Shown here: positions 1 through 8,583 of the stretch, one piece after another | How positions within the stretch are numbered: position 1 is the first letter of the stretch | How the letters are laid out: the number at the start of each line of letters is the position of its first letter | Assembly: GCA_051649085.1 (NCBI GenBank) | Contig: JBOFGK010000047.1 | Coordinates: 1 to 8,619, forward strand | Direction of reading: 5' to 3' | Source of the DNA: JBOFGK01 sp051649085 | Lineage (GTDB): Bacteria; Bacillota_I; Bacilli_A; UBA3375 | DNA: 8,619 nucleotides | Position numbers and translations under genes: made by a program | The notes under the pieces: generated by a model | Seen by the model: only the letters and a program-made list of their open reading frames with translations | Databases searched by the model: none | Told to the model about the DNA's origin: nothing

Positions 1-30
1 TAGTTTTGAGAGGTTTTTCCTTTCTATTGA
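1..30 (+). other. Probable 3' end of the 23S-5S rRNA spacer
   Basis: This short stretch precedes the 5S rRNA and carries AGTTTTGAG near its start. Similar GTTTTGA sequences commonly occur between 23S and 5S in Bacillota, where they pair with the CTTTGAAAAC-type sequence upstream of 23S during processing. Nothing from 23S itself is recognisable, so the call rests on the adjacent 5S and on this motif. Confidence 0.5.
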
Positions 31-138
<108 letters not shown>

Positions 139-151
139 TCTTTTTATTTAT

Positions 152-227
152 GGAGGTTTAGCTCAGTTGGGAGAGCATCTGCCTTACAAGCAGAGGGTCA
201 GCGGTTCGAGCCCGTTAACCTCCACCA
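152..227 (+). tRNA. tRNA-Val (anticodon TAC)
   Basis: A complete cloverleaf can be folded by eye. The acceptor stem is GGAGGTT (152-158) with AACCTCC (217-223). The D arm is GCTC/GAGC around AGTTGGGA. The anticodon stem is TCTGC/GCAGA around loop CTTACAA, which places TAC at 185-187. The T arm is AGCGG/CCGTT around TTCGAGC. The ACCA end is encoded at 224-227. Anticodon UAC reads Val GUA and probably other GUN codons. The gene lies 14 nt after 5S with no terminator between them, so it is co-transcribed with the rRNA operon. Confidence 0.97.
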
Positions 228-270
228 TTTTTTTTGATTTTTTTAGATGAAGAAAATGAAAAAAGATGAT

Positions 271-295
271 AAGGACATTTAATGTTCTTTTTTTT
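271..295 (+). terminator. Rho-independent terminator of the rRNA-tRNA operon
   Basis: AAGGACAT (271-278) pairs with ATGTTCTT (282-289) around a TTA loop. The stem is 8 bp with one G-U pair and runs directly into an uninterrupted T tract to 295. It lies about 45 nt after the tRNA-Val CCA end and separates the heavily transcribed rRNA operon from the downstream polymer genes. Confidence 0.85.
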
Positions 296-396
296 ATTCC
301 AAATAAAAGATGAAAAAAAAACTTCTAAAACGACAAAAATTGCATGCTAAATCAGCTAATTATCTTTGAAAAATTCAGTTATTCATTAAAGAAATA

Positions 397-405
397 TGCT
401 ATAAT
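397..405 (+). promoter_or_regulatory. Extended -10 promoter for the three-gene operon
   Basis: TGCTATAAT is a perfect extended -10 element (TGN plus consensus TATAAT at 400-405). No good -35 hexamer lies 16-18 nt upstream; TTGAAA at 366-371 is about 28 nt away, which is too far. An extended -10 can work with a weak -35, and the upstream region is A/T-rich. Transcription would start near 411-413, leaving a leader of about 43 nt. The gap 296-454 holds nothing else recognisable: no riboswitch and no operator palindrome that I can support. Confidence 0.72.
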
Positions 406-445
406 TTAAGAGTAATTTATAAAGTATTGTTCTAAAAAGAAAATT

Positions 446-449
446 GAGG
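446..449 (+). promoter_or_regulatory. Ribosome binding site for the 331-aa GT2 gene
   Basis: GAGG is followed 5 nt later by the ATG at 455, in a short but acceptable position. It supports this ATG as the start, and the protein then begins directly with the GT2 first beta strand. Confidence 0.7.
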
Positions 450-454
450 TATAT

Positions 455-1450
455 ATGAAGACACTTTCTATATGTATATCCAGTTATAATAATTTACCAT
501 ATATAAGCCAATTAATTGAACTGATTGATGAAGAATTAAGTGAACTTTCTGATAAAGTGGAAGTTCTTATAATTGATGATCATTCAGATGAAAAAAATTA
601 TAATCTCTTAAGCGCTTTGGATAGTAAATATTATAACGTAGTTATATGGGGAAAAAGGATGAAAACACCTTCTTATGGGCGGAATGAAATGATTAAGGAG
701 GCAAAAGGTAAGTATATTCTATTTGTTGATGGAGATGACTTACTAACGGCAAAAATAAGTAAAATTATAGATGAGCTTGAAACGAAAACGGATGAAGAAA
801 TACTCTTATCTTTTCCGTACTTTTGTGATGAAAAAAATAGATTAGTCGATTGTAATATAAAGTATTGTAAGCAATTATATGAAGTAGACGACAAGACATT
901 TGCGAAAAATTCGCTAAAGTATGCAGTCCATCAAACTGGAATATGGAATATCTACAAACGAAAATTTTTAATTGATAACGAACTTATGTTTCCAACGACG
1001 ATGCGAAGTGAAGATCATCTATTTACGCACAATGTTTTAGCTAAACATCCGAAAATCGGCCGAATGAGTACAAGATATTATGGATGGCGTTTAAATCCGC
1101 AATCACATTCTAATTCTTCAAAAGTTCGAGAAAATAACATTAAATTTTTGGAGTACGCATTAGCTAATATCTCTCCAAATCTTGATGAGCAAACGAGAAA
1201 TGAAATAATTTTTAATCTTTTCAATACAACTCTTTCAAATATGATCAGAGGCTATCCACAAATGTCAGGGAAAGAACGTAAAGCATATTTCAAGAAGATT
1301 CGATATAGTTTAAAAGATGTTAAATATTCGGGTGATTATCACGGTACAGATATCTATTTTTTATTATGGTATAAATATAAAATGAGAGGTTATCTACTCG
1401 CTGAATTGTTGTATCAAATATATCAAAAGAAACATAATGTTAAAGTATAA
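455..1450 (+). CDS. Family 2 glycosyltransferase (GT-A fold), 331 aa
   Basis: This is probably a cytoplasmic, metal-dependent glycosyltransferase that moves a sugar from a nucleotide sugar onto a cell-surface polymer precursor. Seen: an N-terminal GT-A nucleotide-binding half at about residues 3-110. It begins SICISSYNNLPY, has IIDDHSD (39-45), SYGRNEMI (73-80), and the metal-binding DXD motif as FVDGDD (90-95). A later SEDHLF (185-190) is where the family's catalytic-base ED lies. The rest is mostly helical and has no clear membrane segment. The length suits single-domain WTA or capsule GT2 enzymes. The start follows GAGG at 446-449, and the gene is first in the operon behind the extended -10 promoter. 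It ends 39 nt before the 1324-aa gene with no terminator. The sugar and acceptor cannot be read from the sequence. A side-chain transferase like TarP or TarS is possible but not shown. Confidence 0.88.
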   Translation: MKTLSICISSYNNLPYISQLIELIDEELSELSDKVEVLIIDDHSDEKNYNLLSALDSKYYNVVIWGKRMKTPSYGRNEMIKEAKGKYILFVDGDDLLTAKISKIIDELETKTDEEILLSFPYFCDEKNRLVDCNIKYCKQLYEVDDKTFAKNSLKYAVHQTGIWNIYKRKFLIDNELMFPTTMRSEDHLFTHNVLAKHPKIGRMSTRYYGWRLNPQSHSNSSKVRENNIKFLEYALANISPNLDEQTRNEIIFNLFNTTLSNMIRGYPQMSGKERKAYFKKIRYSLKDVKYSGDYHGTDIYFLLWYKYKMRGYLLAELLYQIYQKKHNVKV

Positions 1451-1489
1451 GTATAGTAGTTAAGTATTTAAAGTAGAAAGTGTGGTGTA

Positions 1490-4400
1490 ATGAAACAAGT
1501 ATTGATTAATATTAAAAATAAACTTTTTCAAACAAAGTTTACGATAATTACAGCATGTTATAATGCTGAAAAATATTTAGATCGATATTTTATATCGCTA
1601 CTTTCACAAACTAAATATGACATAAACAATTTACAAATAATTATTGTGAATGATGGTTCAACCGATAGTAGTGTTAAGATAATTGAGAACTGGAAAAGAA
1701 AATTTCCAAAACAAATAATATTAATAAATCAAGAAAATACAGGTCAGGCAGTTGCAAGACAAAATGGTCTAGCATATGCCTCCAATAATTGGATAACATT
1801 TATTGATGCTGATGATTTTGTAAATGATGAATATTTTTCACATGTAGACAGTGCAATCTTTAAGAATAAAGGTGGAGTGCTATATTCTACAAGACATGTT
1901 AATTACTTTGAAGAAATAGACGAATATCGCTTGAATCATCCTTTGGATTATAAATTTCAAGATATTATGAGATATAAAGTTATTGATTTAGAAAAAGAAC
2001 CAGAAAAAATCCAATTATTTATGAGTTCAAGTTTTTTTCGAAAAGATCTAATTTTCGCCCATAATCTTGCTATTCCTAATTTAAAACCACAGTTTGAAGA
2101 TGCTTATTTCATTAGTCGATACTTAATTGCCTGTAACATTTCAAAAATATGTTACTTATCAGCCTCAAAATACTACTATCGGCGTAGAGCGGATCAAAGT
2201 TCAACATTAGATAATGCAAGATATTCACAAAGTCGTTTCGTTGATTTACTTCAAAATGGCTATTTAAAATTATTAAGAGAAACAAAAAGCAGTAAAGGAT
2301 ATATACCGAACTATATCCAAACACAAGTTCTATACGATTTGTTTTGGAATATAAAAGAAGGTGAAAACTTTGAAGTTGGTTTAGATAGTAAAGCTATTAT
2401 TGAACGAAGTAGCTTATTGAAAGAAATATTTAGTTTGATCGAGTTTCAAAATATTATTAAGTTAAGTAGATTTTATAACAATTATTATCAAATAGGAATA
2501 AATAACCTGTATTATAACAATCAGGAGCAACAAGTTGCTTGTGCAAAAGAATATTACGATCTTGGAACAACTATTATATATGAGTTGATTGCAAGTAAAA
2601 ATGAGTTTGTTTTTAAAAGGAATGAAGATTTTATCCCCGTATCTAATTGTAAGTATAGTACATATATTGAATATATTGCTGGTTCAGAATTTATTCGAAA
2701 ATACTATGTAGAATTAGCAAAAGAAAGTAACATTGAAGTATATTACTCTGAGCAAAAACTTGAATTAGAATCAGTTTATCGAAAAAAATATAATTCAAAA
2801 TTAAATTTAAATAGTCTATGTTTATTTTTTGACCGAATAGATCAAGCTGGCGATAATGCAGAAGCTTTTTATCAGTTTTTTTTAGAGAAACATCCTGAGT
2901 ATCAGCAATTATATTATATTTTAAGTAAGGCATCCCCAGATTATGAACGTCTTATAGCAAAAGGTTTTAAAGTGATTGAGTATGGCAGTATTCCATTTCA
3001 AAGTATGTATACAAATGCTGATTTCATTTTTTCGAGTGGGCTTAATAAAGAAATTGAAAATTATCAAGGCTTAAGACACTCAAAACGAGAAGCTGATTGT
3101 AAATTTATTTTCCTACAGCATGGTGTAGTCACTGATAATTTACGTAAATGGTTTTCGATGAAGAGAATTGATGGGATTATTGCATCAACAACATTTGAAA
3201 AGCAAAAATTTGCAACGAGTTACCCATTTTCACAAAGTCAAATAATCGATTGTGGTTTACCTCGTTTTGACTATCTGCAATCTAATTCCAAAAAAAGAAT
3301 TGATTTAATTTTCACATGGAGGCTATACTTAGCGAATGAAACAGAAGAAAAATTTAAAGAAAGTTTGTATTTTCAAACAATAGCTAATCTTTTAAATAAT
3401 CAACAAGTAAGCAAACTTTTGAAAGAATATAATTATCAATTAGTCTTTACACCACATCCAGAAATTCAAAAATATATTCATTTATTTACAAATATTCAGT
3501 CAGAACAAATTGTAATTAATCAAGAAAAAGTTATAAATTATTCGAAAATTTTTGAAGAAACAGCATTACTAATTACAGATTATAGTTCAGTATTTCATGA
3601 TGTTTTGTATTTAAATAAACCAGTTATTTTCTATCAATTTGATGAAGAAGAATTTTTCGCAAAACACTTGTATGGAAAAGATTTGGATTATGAAGAAGCA
3701 AGATTGGGAGCAGTGTGCAAGACTCAAAATACTCTAATTAAAGAACTTGAAGAATGGCTTAATATTCATAGTGATACAACAAAATTTGGCACACAAAATT
3801 CGCAAATAAAATTGAAAAATGAGAGGTACTTCTTAAGTCAAACACAAGATCACTCTGAAAAGTTATATAATCATTTAGTTGAAAAATATTCAGAAACAAA
3901 AGCAGATGAATTTTATTCACTAACGTTTCCAAAGGCATATGCGTATGGAGATTTAAAAATAAGTGATGAGTATTTTGCTGTTCCGCCAAATTATGAGGGG
4001 ACAATTAGAAATGTTCGGAATTTTAAGCAAGAAATAGATGAATTATTTAAGGGACGAGTTAAAGTTCAAAAACAAGTTTTATTTGATGAAACAACTGAAA
4101 TAGAAGTTGTGAAAAAAGTAAATTCAAAGCATTTGAATATTTATTTTGGAAACAATCATTTACTAGACACACAAAACAGTTATGTTCATTTAAAAGATCC
4201 AGAAGATTATACAAATCGATTTTATTTGATGAATGATTTAAAACAAGTGATTTATCCAAAATATTTATCAATACTGCAAAGAGAGAGTGTGAACTATCAA
4301 AGCATAACATTTCATGGAAAACGGATATGGGCAAATATTGCCAGATATTTTCATGATTTATTAGAGCATGAAAATAAACAACTTACAGTAAATGAATATG

Positions 4401-5464
4401 TTTGTATGATTGAAGCTTTTCAAGAAGTAAAACATCAAACTCCGTTTGCGCAAGAGTCAATCCAATTGATTGATAGACAATTGAAGATTTTTACGTATTT
4501 TGAAGAAAACTATAAAACTTCTGAACAAATAGAGTTTTATAGTGAGAATAAATTTATGAATATAATGCTTGAAGAAATTAAGCATGAATCTAAAATATAC
4601 ATACAGTATGGCAAGCAAATTGTATTTGTGTTTCCAGTTAAAGCAAATGAATTCGGAACAGTTGAATATACAAATATTCCAATGCATGAAACAAAAATAA
4701 AAATATATTTTAAAGGTGAGTTGGAAAAACTACAAGTGAGTTTTGCTAATCAGAAAAAAACTTCAATTCAGGAGCAAAAATTTTCAGCTGATACAGTAAC
4801 GACTAATATAGAGGGATGTGAAGTAGCTTATAAATTTTATCCAAAGAAAACAAAGAAATACATTGTTACATTTCCAGGGTTTGCAGTTGATAGTGGTACA
4901 ATGAATTCAATGTATATGCATTATGAATTAAAATCATTAGCACTAGACGAGTATAATATAATTGCATTAAAGGATAATTATTTGGTTGGAACATATTTGC
5001 AAATTGATGAATTTGGAAATGACTTAACAAATGTAATTGTCCAATTAATTAAAGGGTTAACAAGTAACTATGAAGAACTAGTTTTTATCGGTTTTTCTAA
5101 AGGAAGTACAGCACTTTTAACAATCAAAAAGTATTTTCCACAAGCAAAGGTCATTTGTTATACACCACAACATACACAGTTAGCACTTAGATATTTTTAT
5201 GAGCATATCAATTTAGTGATGATCCCGCACTTTAAGTATTTGAAGATTGATTATCGAGAAAAACTTGATGTTCGGACTGAATTAAGGAATTTAACGGAAG
5301 ATGATATCTTAATTGAATCAAAGCTTGATTATTCGAGTGCACATGTAATGTATAATGATTTAACATGTAAGCATATAATTAGTGACAAGAGGCATCGGGA
5401 AGTTGTGAAAAGTGAAATAGAACAAATAGATATATTTAAGAAAAAAATAAAAAAAATGTTTTAA
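1490..5464 (+). CDS. Tri-domain surface-polymer enzyme: GT2 + TagF-like polyol-phosphate transferase + alpha/beta-hydrolase-like C-terminus, 1324 aa
   Basis: It probably elongates a teichoic-acid-like or capsular polymer at the inner face of the membrane. Domains seen: (1) GT2 at about residues 15-240, with TIITACYNAE (18-27), VNDGSTD (53-59), DXD motif FIDADD (104-109) and FEDAYF (202-207). (2) A TagF/CDP-glycerol glycerophosphotransferase-like domain at about 438-760, with FLQHGV (541-546; His544), FTPHPE (653-658; His656) and ITDYSS (695-700) followed by NKPVIFY. The two histidines match the catalytic pair known in TagF. (3) A poorly recognised linker, about 800-1115. (4) An alpha/beta-hydrolase-like domain at about 1122-1310, with FIGFSKGS (1199-1206) as nucleophile elbow (Ser1203), resembling XcbB/CpsF or Asp2 proteins; His1302 or His1285 could complete a triad. 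No signal peptide or membrane segment is seen. The RBS is weak (GTGGTG just before ATG), but the start places GT2 strand one close to the N-terminus. The polyol and the sugar are unknown. Confidence 0.85.
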   Translation: MKQVLINIKNKLFQTKFTIITACYNAEKYLDRYFISLLSQTKYDINNLQIIIVNDGSTDSSVKIIENWKRKFPKQIILINQENTGQAVARQNGLAYASNNWITFIDADDFVNDEYFSHVDSAIFKNKGGVLYSTRHVNYFEEIDEYRLNHPLDYKFQDIMRYKVIDLEKEPEKIQLFMSSSFFRKDLIFAHNLAIPNLKPQFEDAYFISRYLIACNISKICYLSASKYYYRRRADQSSTLDNARYSQSRFVDLLQNGYLKLLRETKSSKGYIPNYIQTQVLYDLFWNIKEGENFEVGLDSKAIIERSSLLKEIFSLIEFQNIIKLSRFYNNYYQIGINNLYYNNQEQQVACAKEYYDLGTTIIYELIASKNEFVFKRNEDFIPVSNCKYSTYIEYIAGSEFIRKYYVELAKESNIEVYYSEQKLELESVYRKKYNSKLNLNSLCLFFDRIDQAGDNAEAFYQFFLEKHPEYQQLYYILSKASPDYERLIAKGFKVIEYGSIPFQSMYTNADFIFSSGLNKEIENYQGLRHSKREADCKFIFLQHGVVTDNLRKWFSMKRIDGIIASTTFEKQKFATSYPFSQSQIIDCGLPRFDYLQSNSKKRIDLIFTWRLYLANETEEKFKESLYFQTIANLLNNQQVSKLLKEYNYQLVFTPHPEIQKYIHLFTNIQSEQIVINQEKVINYSKIFEETALLITDYSSVFHDVLYLNKPVIFYQFDEEEFFAKHLYGKDLDYEEARLGAVCKTQNTLIKELEEWLNIHSDTTKFGTQNSQIKLKNERYFLSQTQDHSEKLYNHLVEKYSETKADEFYSLTFPKAYAYGDLKISDEYFAVPPNYEGTIRNVRNFKQEIDELFKGRVKVQKQVLFDETTEIEVVKKVNSKHLNIYFGNNHLLDTQNSYVHLKDPEDYTNRFYLMNDLKQVIYPKYLSILQRESVNYQSITFHGKRIWANIARYFHDLLEHENKQLTVNEYVCMIEAFQEVKHQTPFAQESIQLIDRQLKIFTYFEENYKTSEQIEFYSENKFMNIMLEEIKHESKIYIQYGKQIVFVFPVKANEFGTVEYTNIPMHETKIKIYFKGELEKLQVSFANQKKTSIQEQKFSADTVTTNIEGCEVAYKFYPKKTKKYIVTFPGFAVDSGTMNSMYMHYELKSLALDEYNIIALKDNYLVGTYLQIDEFGNDLTNVIVQLIKGLTSNYEELVFIGFSKGSTALLTIKKYFPQAKVICYTPQHTQLALRYFYEHINLVMIPHFKYLKIDYREKLDVRTELRNLTEDDILIESKLDYSSAHVMYNDLTCKHIISDKRHREVVKSEIEQIDIFKKKIKKMF

Positions 5465-5473
5465 ATTAGAAAA

Positions 5474-5477
5474 GGAG
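5474..5477 (+). promoter_or_regulatory. Strong ribosome binding site for the 986-aa gene
   Basis: AAAAGGAG ends at 5477, seven nt before the ATG at 5485. This is the best Shine-Dalgarno site of the three genes. It lies wholly in the 20-nt gap after the preceding stop codon, which fixes the start and supports one transcript. Confidence 0.85.
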
Positions 5478-5484
5478 CATTGGA

Positions 5485-8445
5485 ATGAGTATTTTTTCAT
5501 CTAAGAAAAAAGTTAAGGAAATAAAAAAAACAATTCCAGGTTTTAAATCAGGAGACAAGGAAATAAATATATATAAAGAAGATTTTAATGTTTTGATAGT
5601 GTGTTATCCAAAAGGACTAAATAAATTTCCAATTCATATTTATCATTTATTTGATAAAGTGTATAGTCTTTTTACAGGATGTAATGAAGAAATTAATGGA
5701 ATTGAAAGAATAACAATTTCTGAATTAAATTTTAGAGCAAAATATACATTTTACTTCCCAAGAGATTTCGAATATATTTCAGATGTTTGCCATAATTTAC
5801 CAAAAAAGGACTATAATATTATATATAATGATTTTGCAATTAATAAACCCCAAAAAGCAGCAAATAAATATATAATTTTGAATAAATATAGAATAGATAA
5901 AAAAAATGTGGAATTTAAAAATTTCGAAAAAAACGTTTCGCAATTTTTAGAATATGAAAAAATAATTCTTTTTGGTTTACAAAAAGAATTTGGTATAAGT
6001 TTTGATACAATTGAAATTAATCATGAACAAATTGAAAAAGCAATATTAGATGAAGCAGAAAGTTTAAAAAAAGAAATTTTAGAGGAAGAAATAAAAATAT
6101 TATGCAGTAAAAGTTTGACGAAAGAAGTCATTGATAAAATTGAAATGATTTTTTCAAAAGGAAATATAGATTTGAACAACTCAGGAAATTTTTTTGAAAA
6201 TCTATTAAATCAAGAAATAAAAGTTGATTTTAAAACATATGAAAAGTTTATTATTTTTTTATCAAAGCGTAAAGTACAGTTAGGAAATTGTATAAATAAT
6301 GAAATAAAGATGTTGAATAACTACCTTATAAATGGAACAACTAAATTTTATTTTAATGATGAGTGTTTTGAAATTGTAAATCCAAAAATTAATCTTGAAA
6401 ATTTAAATAGTTCAATAAAAAAAGTATCAAAGAAAAAACTAATTACGGTTTTAGTTACAGCATATAATGCAGAAAAATTCATTATTGATACATTAAAAAG
6501 TATTTTTGAAAATAATATTCTAATAAAAGCTATTGTTATAAATGATAATTCAAATGACTGTACAAAAGAAGTTGTAGAAAAATTTATTGCTGAGAATAAC
6601 GAACTAGATATAGAGTTACTGAATCTTGAGGAAAATGTTGGACCCGGTATTGCAAGAAATATTGGGTTAAAAAAAGTTGATACGGAATACCTAATGATTT
6701 TGGATGCAGATGATGAATTATTTTGTAACGCACTTGATGAACTATACTATGAAATGATAAAAAATGTTTCGGAAATCACAATTTTTAATCATGTTTATGT
6801 AAATAACACGAAAAAAACAATTGTTAATAATAAATACAAGTATAATAAGCAGGGAATTTATATAGAAAATGAGACGGCAAAATTTTATCAAAATAATACG
6901 TATGCATGGGGAAAACTTTATGTAACAAAACTTATAAAAGAAAATGCAATAAATTTCTCAGAAGGAATATATTATGAAGATATAGAGTTTGTTCTTAAAG
7001 CGTTAACGCATGCTAATAGAGTAACATATATAGATAAATGTTATTTAAAGTGTAATATATTTGAAACTTCCGCTACAAGAACGAACTTTGAAAACTCCTT
7101 CCACATTAATTCATATAAAGAAGCACTTAAAAGGATTAAGGACTATGGATTAAAAGGTTCGGTTAGTAATAAAATAAAACTATTAGATGCGCTTGAAAAG
7201 AAGATAGAAATATATGCTCAAAAGGATATAATCGAGAATTACGAAAAAAATCTAAAAATTTTATCACTTGAATTCATGAAGCTTAGACAAAGCTTAATCG
7301 GAGATTATTATATCCCAAAAGCTTTATTTTTAATAACCAAAAATACATTTACACAATTCATGTCAATGGATAAATTGGATGCAGAGCTAAAGAAAACTGC
7401 AATGCACAAAGAAATACCTAGCAAATATAAAATCGTAAAATATTTCGAAAAATTTGGTTTTAGTAAGGATTTTTTGGTTTACTTTGGATTTGATTTTACA
7501 TATAGAGGAAATTCGAAATATTCTTTCTATGAAAAATTGTTGGAAAATAACCTTGAAAACATATACTTTGTAACGAGGTCGAAAGACATTCCTAATTTTT
7601 GTAGAGTTTCTCCATATACGCTAGAATTTTACTATATAATTTCAAGAGCAAAAACAATTTTTCTTGAAAGTTATGTAGATCTAAACCATTATTTTCCTAC
7701 AAATACTAATGTTATTCAATTTTGGCATGGAATACAAATGAAAAAATTAGGTTTTGATTCACCAGAAGAATATATATTAAGGAGAAATCCAAATGCACGT
7801 TCTAAAGCAACGCAATTTAATCAATTTACAAAAGTATATAGTCAAAATGAGTTTCATGAAAAAGTAATGAAGTCATCATTTGGAATTTTAGCCGAAAAAT
7901 TCGAACGTTCTCTGTATCCTAGAGTTGAATATTTGGTAAAGAATAAGAAGAACAGTGTATTAAAAGAGTATATAAAATCTAAACTTGGAATAAATGATGA
8001 AAAAACAATTTTATATGCACCATCTTGGAGAGATAAATGGATTGAAGAAAATGATGTTTCAATGATTATTGATTTTGAAAAAATTCAGATTCCTTCAGGT
8101 TATAAAGTGATTTTTTCCCCTCATCCATATATAAAACCAGGAATAAAAGAAATTTCAAATGATAAAGTGATTATTGCGAGAAATATTGAAATGCAAGACT
8201 TGATTTTAGTATCAGACATTTGTATTACAGACTATTCATCGATTATTTTTGATTTTATTGAAATGGATAAACCGATTTATCTATATTGGAAAGATTTTGA
8301 TGAGTACAATTTGTATAGGGGTGTATATGATGAAATTGTCAGTGATTTTGAAGAAAGTACTTTTATGGATGAGGTATCTCTATTTGAAAATGTGTATAAT
8401 AATAAAGAAGTAATAAAATATCCAAAATATAAATATCAAAAATGA
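5485..8445 (+). CDS. Bifunctional GT2 / TagF-like CDP-polyol phosphotransferase with a novel-looking N-terminal region, 986 aa
   Basis: It probably adds both a sugar and a polyol phosphate, such as glycerol phosphate, to a wall or capsule polymer. Seen: residues 1-316 match no family I recognise; a strand-like NVLIVCYP (35-42) and a charged, probably helical stretch (180-225) are visible. The GT2 domain lies at about 317-540, with TVLVTAYNAE (321-330), INDNSND (352-358), GPGIARN (386-392), DXD motif ILDADD (405-410) and YYEDIEF (496-502). The TagF-like domain lies at about 640-955, with QFWHGI (745-750; His748), MKKLG, YAPSWRD (844-850), FSPHPY (877-882; His880), ITDYSS (914-919), DKPIYLY (928-934) and YRGVYDE (944-950). 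All hallmark motifs and both catalytic His are intact. No membrane segment is evident. It follows the 1324-aa gene by 20 nt and is very AT-rich, dominated by Lys, Asn, Ile and Glu. The polyol and sugar substrates cannot be assigned. Confidence 0.88.
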   Translation: MSIFSSKKKVKEIKKTIPGFKSGDKEINIYKEDFNVLIVCYPKGLNKFPIHIYHLFDKVYSLFTGCNEEINGIERITISELNFRAKYTFYFPRDFEYISDVCHNLPKKDYNIIYNDFAINKPQKAANKYIILNKYRIDKKNVEFKNFEKNVSQFLEYEKIILFGLQKEFGISFDTIEINHEQIEKAILDEAESLKKEILEEEIKILCSKSLTKEVIDKIEMIFSKGNIDLNNSGNFFENLLNQEIKVDFKTYEKFIIFLSKRKVQLGNCINNEIKMLNNYLINGTTKFYFNDECFEIVNPKINLENLNSSIKKVSKKKLITVLVTAYNAEKFIIDTLKSIFENNILIKAIVINDNSNDCTKEVVEKFIAENNELDIELLNLEENVGPGIARNIGLKKVDTEYLMILDADDELFCNALDELYYEMIKNVSEITIFNHVYVNNTKKTIVNNKYKYNKQGIYIENETAKFYQNNTYAWGKLYVTKLIKENAINFSEGIYYEDIEFVLKALTHANRVTYIDKCYLKCNIFETSATRTNFENSFHINSYKEALKRIKDYGLKGSVSNKIKLLDALEKKIEIYAQKDIIENYEKNLKILSLEFMKLRQSLIGDYYIPKALFLITKNTFTQFMSMDKLDAELKKTAMHKEIPSKYKIVKYFEKFGFSKDFLVYFGFDFTYRGNSKYSFYEKLLENNLENIYFVTRSKDIPNFCRVSPYTLEFYYIISRAKTIFLESYVDLNHYFPTNTNVIQFWHGIQMKKLGFDSPEEYILRRNPNARSKATQFNQFTKVYSQNEFHEKVMKSSFGILAEKFERSLYPRVEYLVKNKKNSVLKEYIKSKLGINDEKTILYAPSWRDKWIEENDVSMIIDFEKIQIPSGYKVIFSPHPYIKPGIKEISNDKVIIARNIEMQDLILVSDICITDYSSIIFDFIEMDKPIYLYWKDFDEYNLYRGVYDEIVSDFEESTFMDEVSLFENVYNNKEVIKYPKYKYQK

Positions 8446-8561
8446 TTTTTAGGCACATTATTAAAATTAAATAAATGAAAAAAGACCAACTATGAGAAGT
8501 CAAGCAAATAATAAATAATTTCTGTTTTTCTTTTCCAATGAGAATTGCGCTGTCCATATTT

Positions 8562-8583
8562 GGTAGTTAAAAAACTACCTTTT
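8562..8583 (+). terminator. Hairpin, possible operon terminator
   Basis: GGTAGTT (8562-8568) pairs perfectly with AACTACC (8573-8579) around an AAAA loop and is followed by only four T (8580-8583). The stem is 7 bp with no mismatch, but the T run is short and the hairpin lies 116 nt after the last stop codon. It is the best terminator candidate after the operon. The rest of the 174-nt tail (8446-8619) holds no convincing gene or RNA. Confidence 0.4.

Noticed and set aside
204..227. tRNA-Val 3' end as an integration (att) site
   Set aside because: I looked for a second copy of the tRNA 3' end near the right side of the window and found none. No integrase gene is present either.
366..371. TTGAAA as a -35 element for the promoter at 397-405
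   Set aside because: The spacer to TATAAT would be about 28 nt, far from the 16-18 nt needed.
2112..4687. Several minus-strand open frames of 70-91 codons inside the 1324-aa gene
   Set aside because: They are antisense to a gene with clear domain motifs throughout and show no family resemblance.
8363..8557. 64-codon minus-strand open frame with hydrophobic stretches
   Set aside because: It overlaps the 3' end of the 986-aa gene in antisense, and its hydrophobicity follows from reading an AT-rich strand in reverse. I recognise no family in it and see no convincing ribosome binding site.
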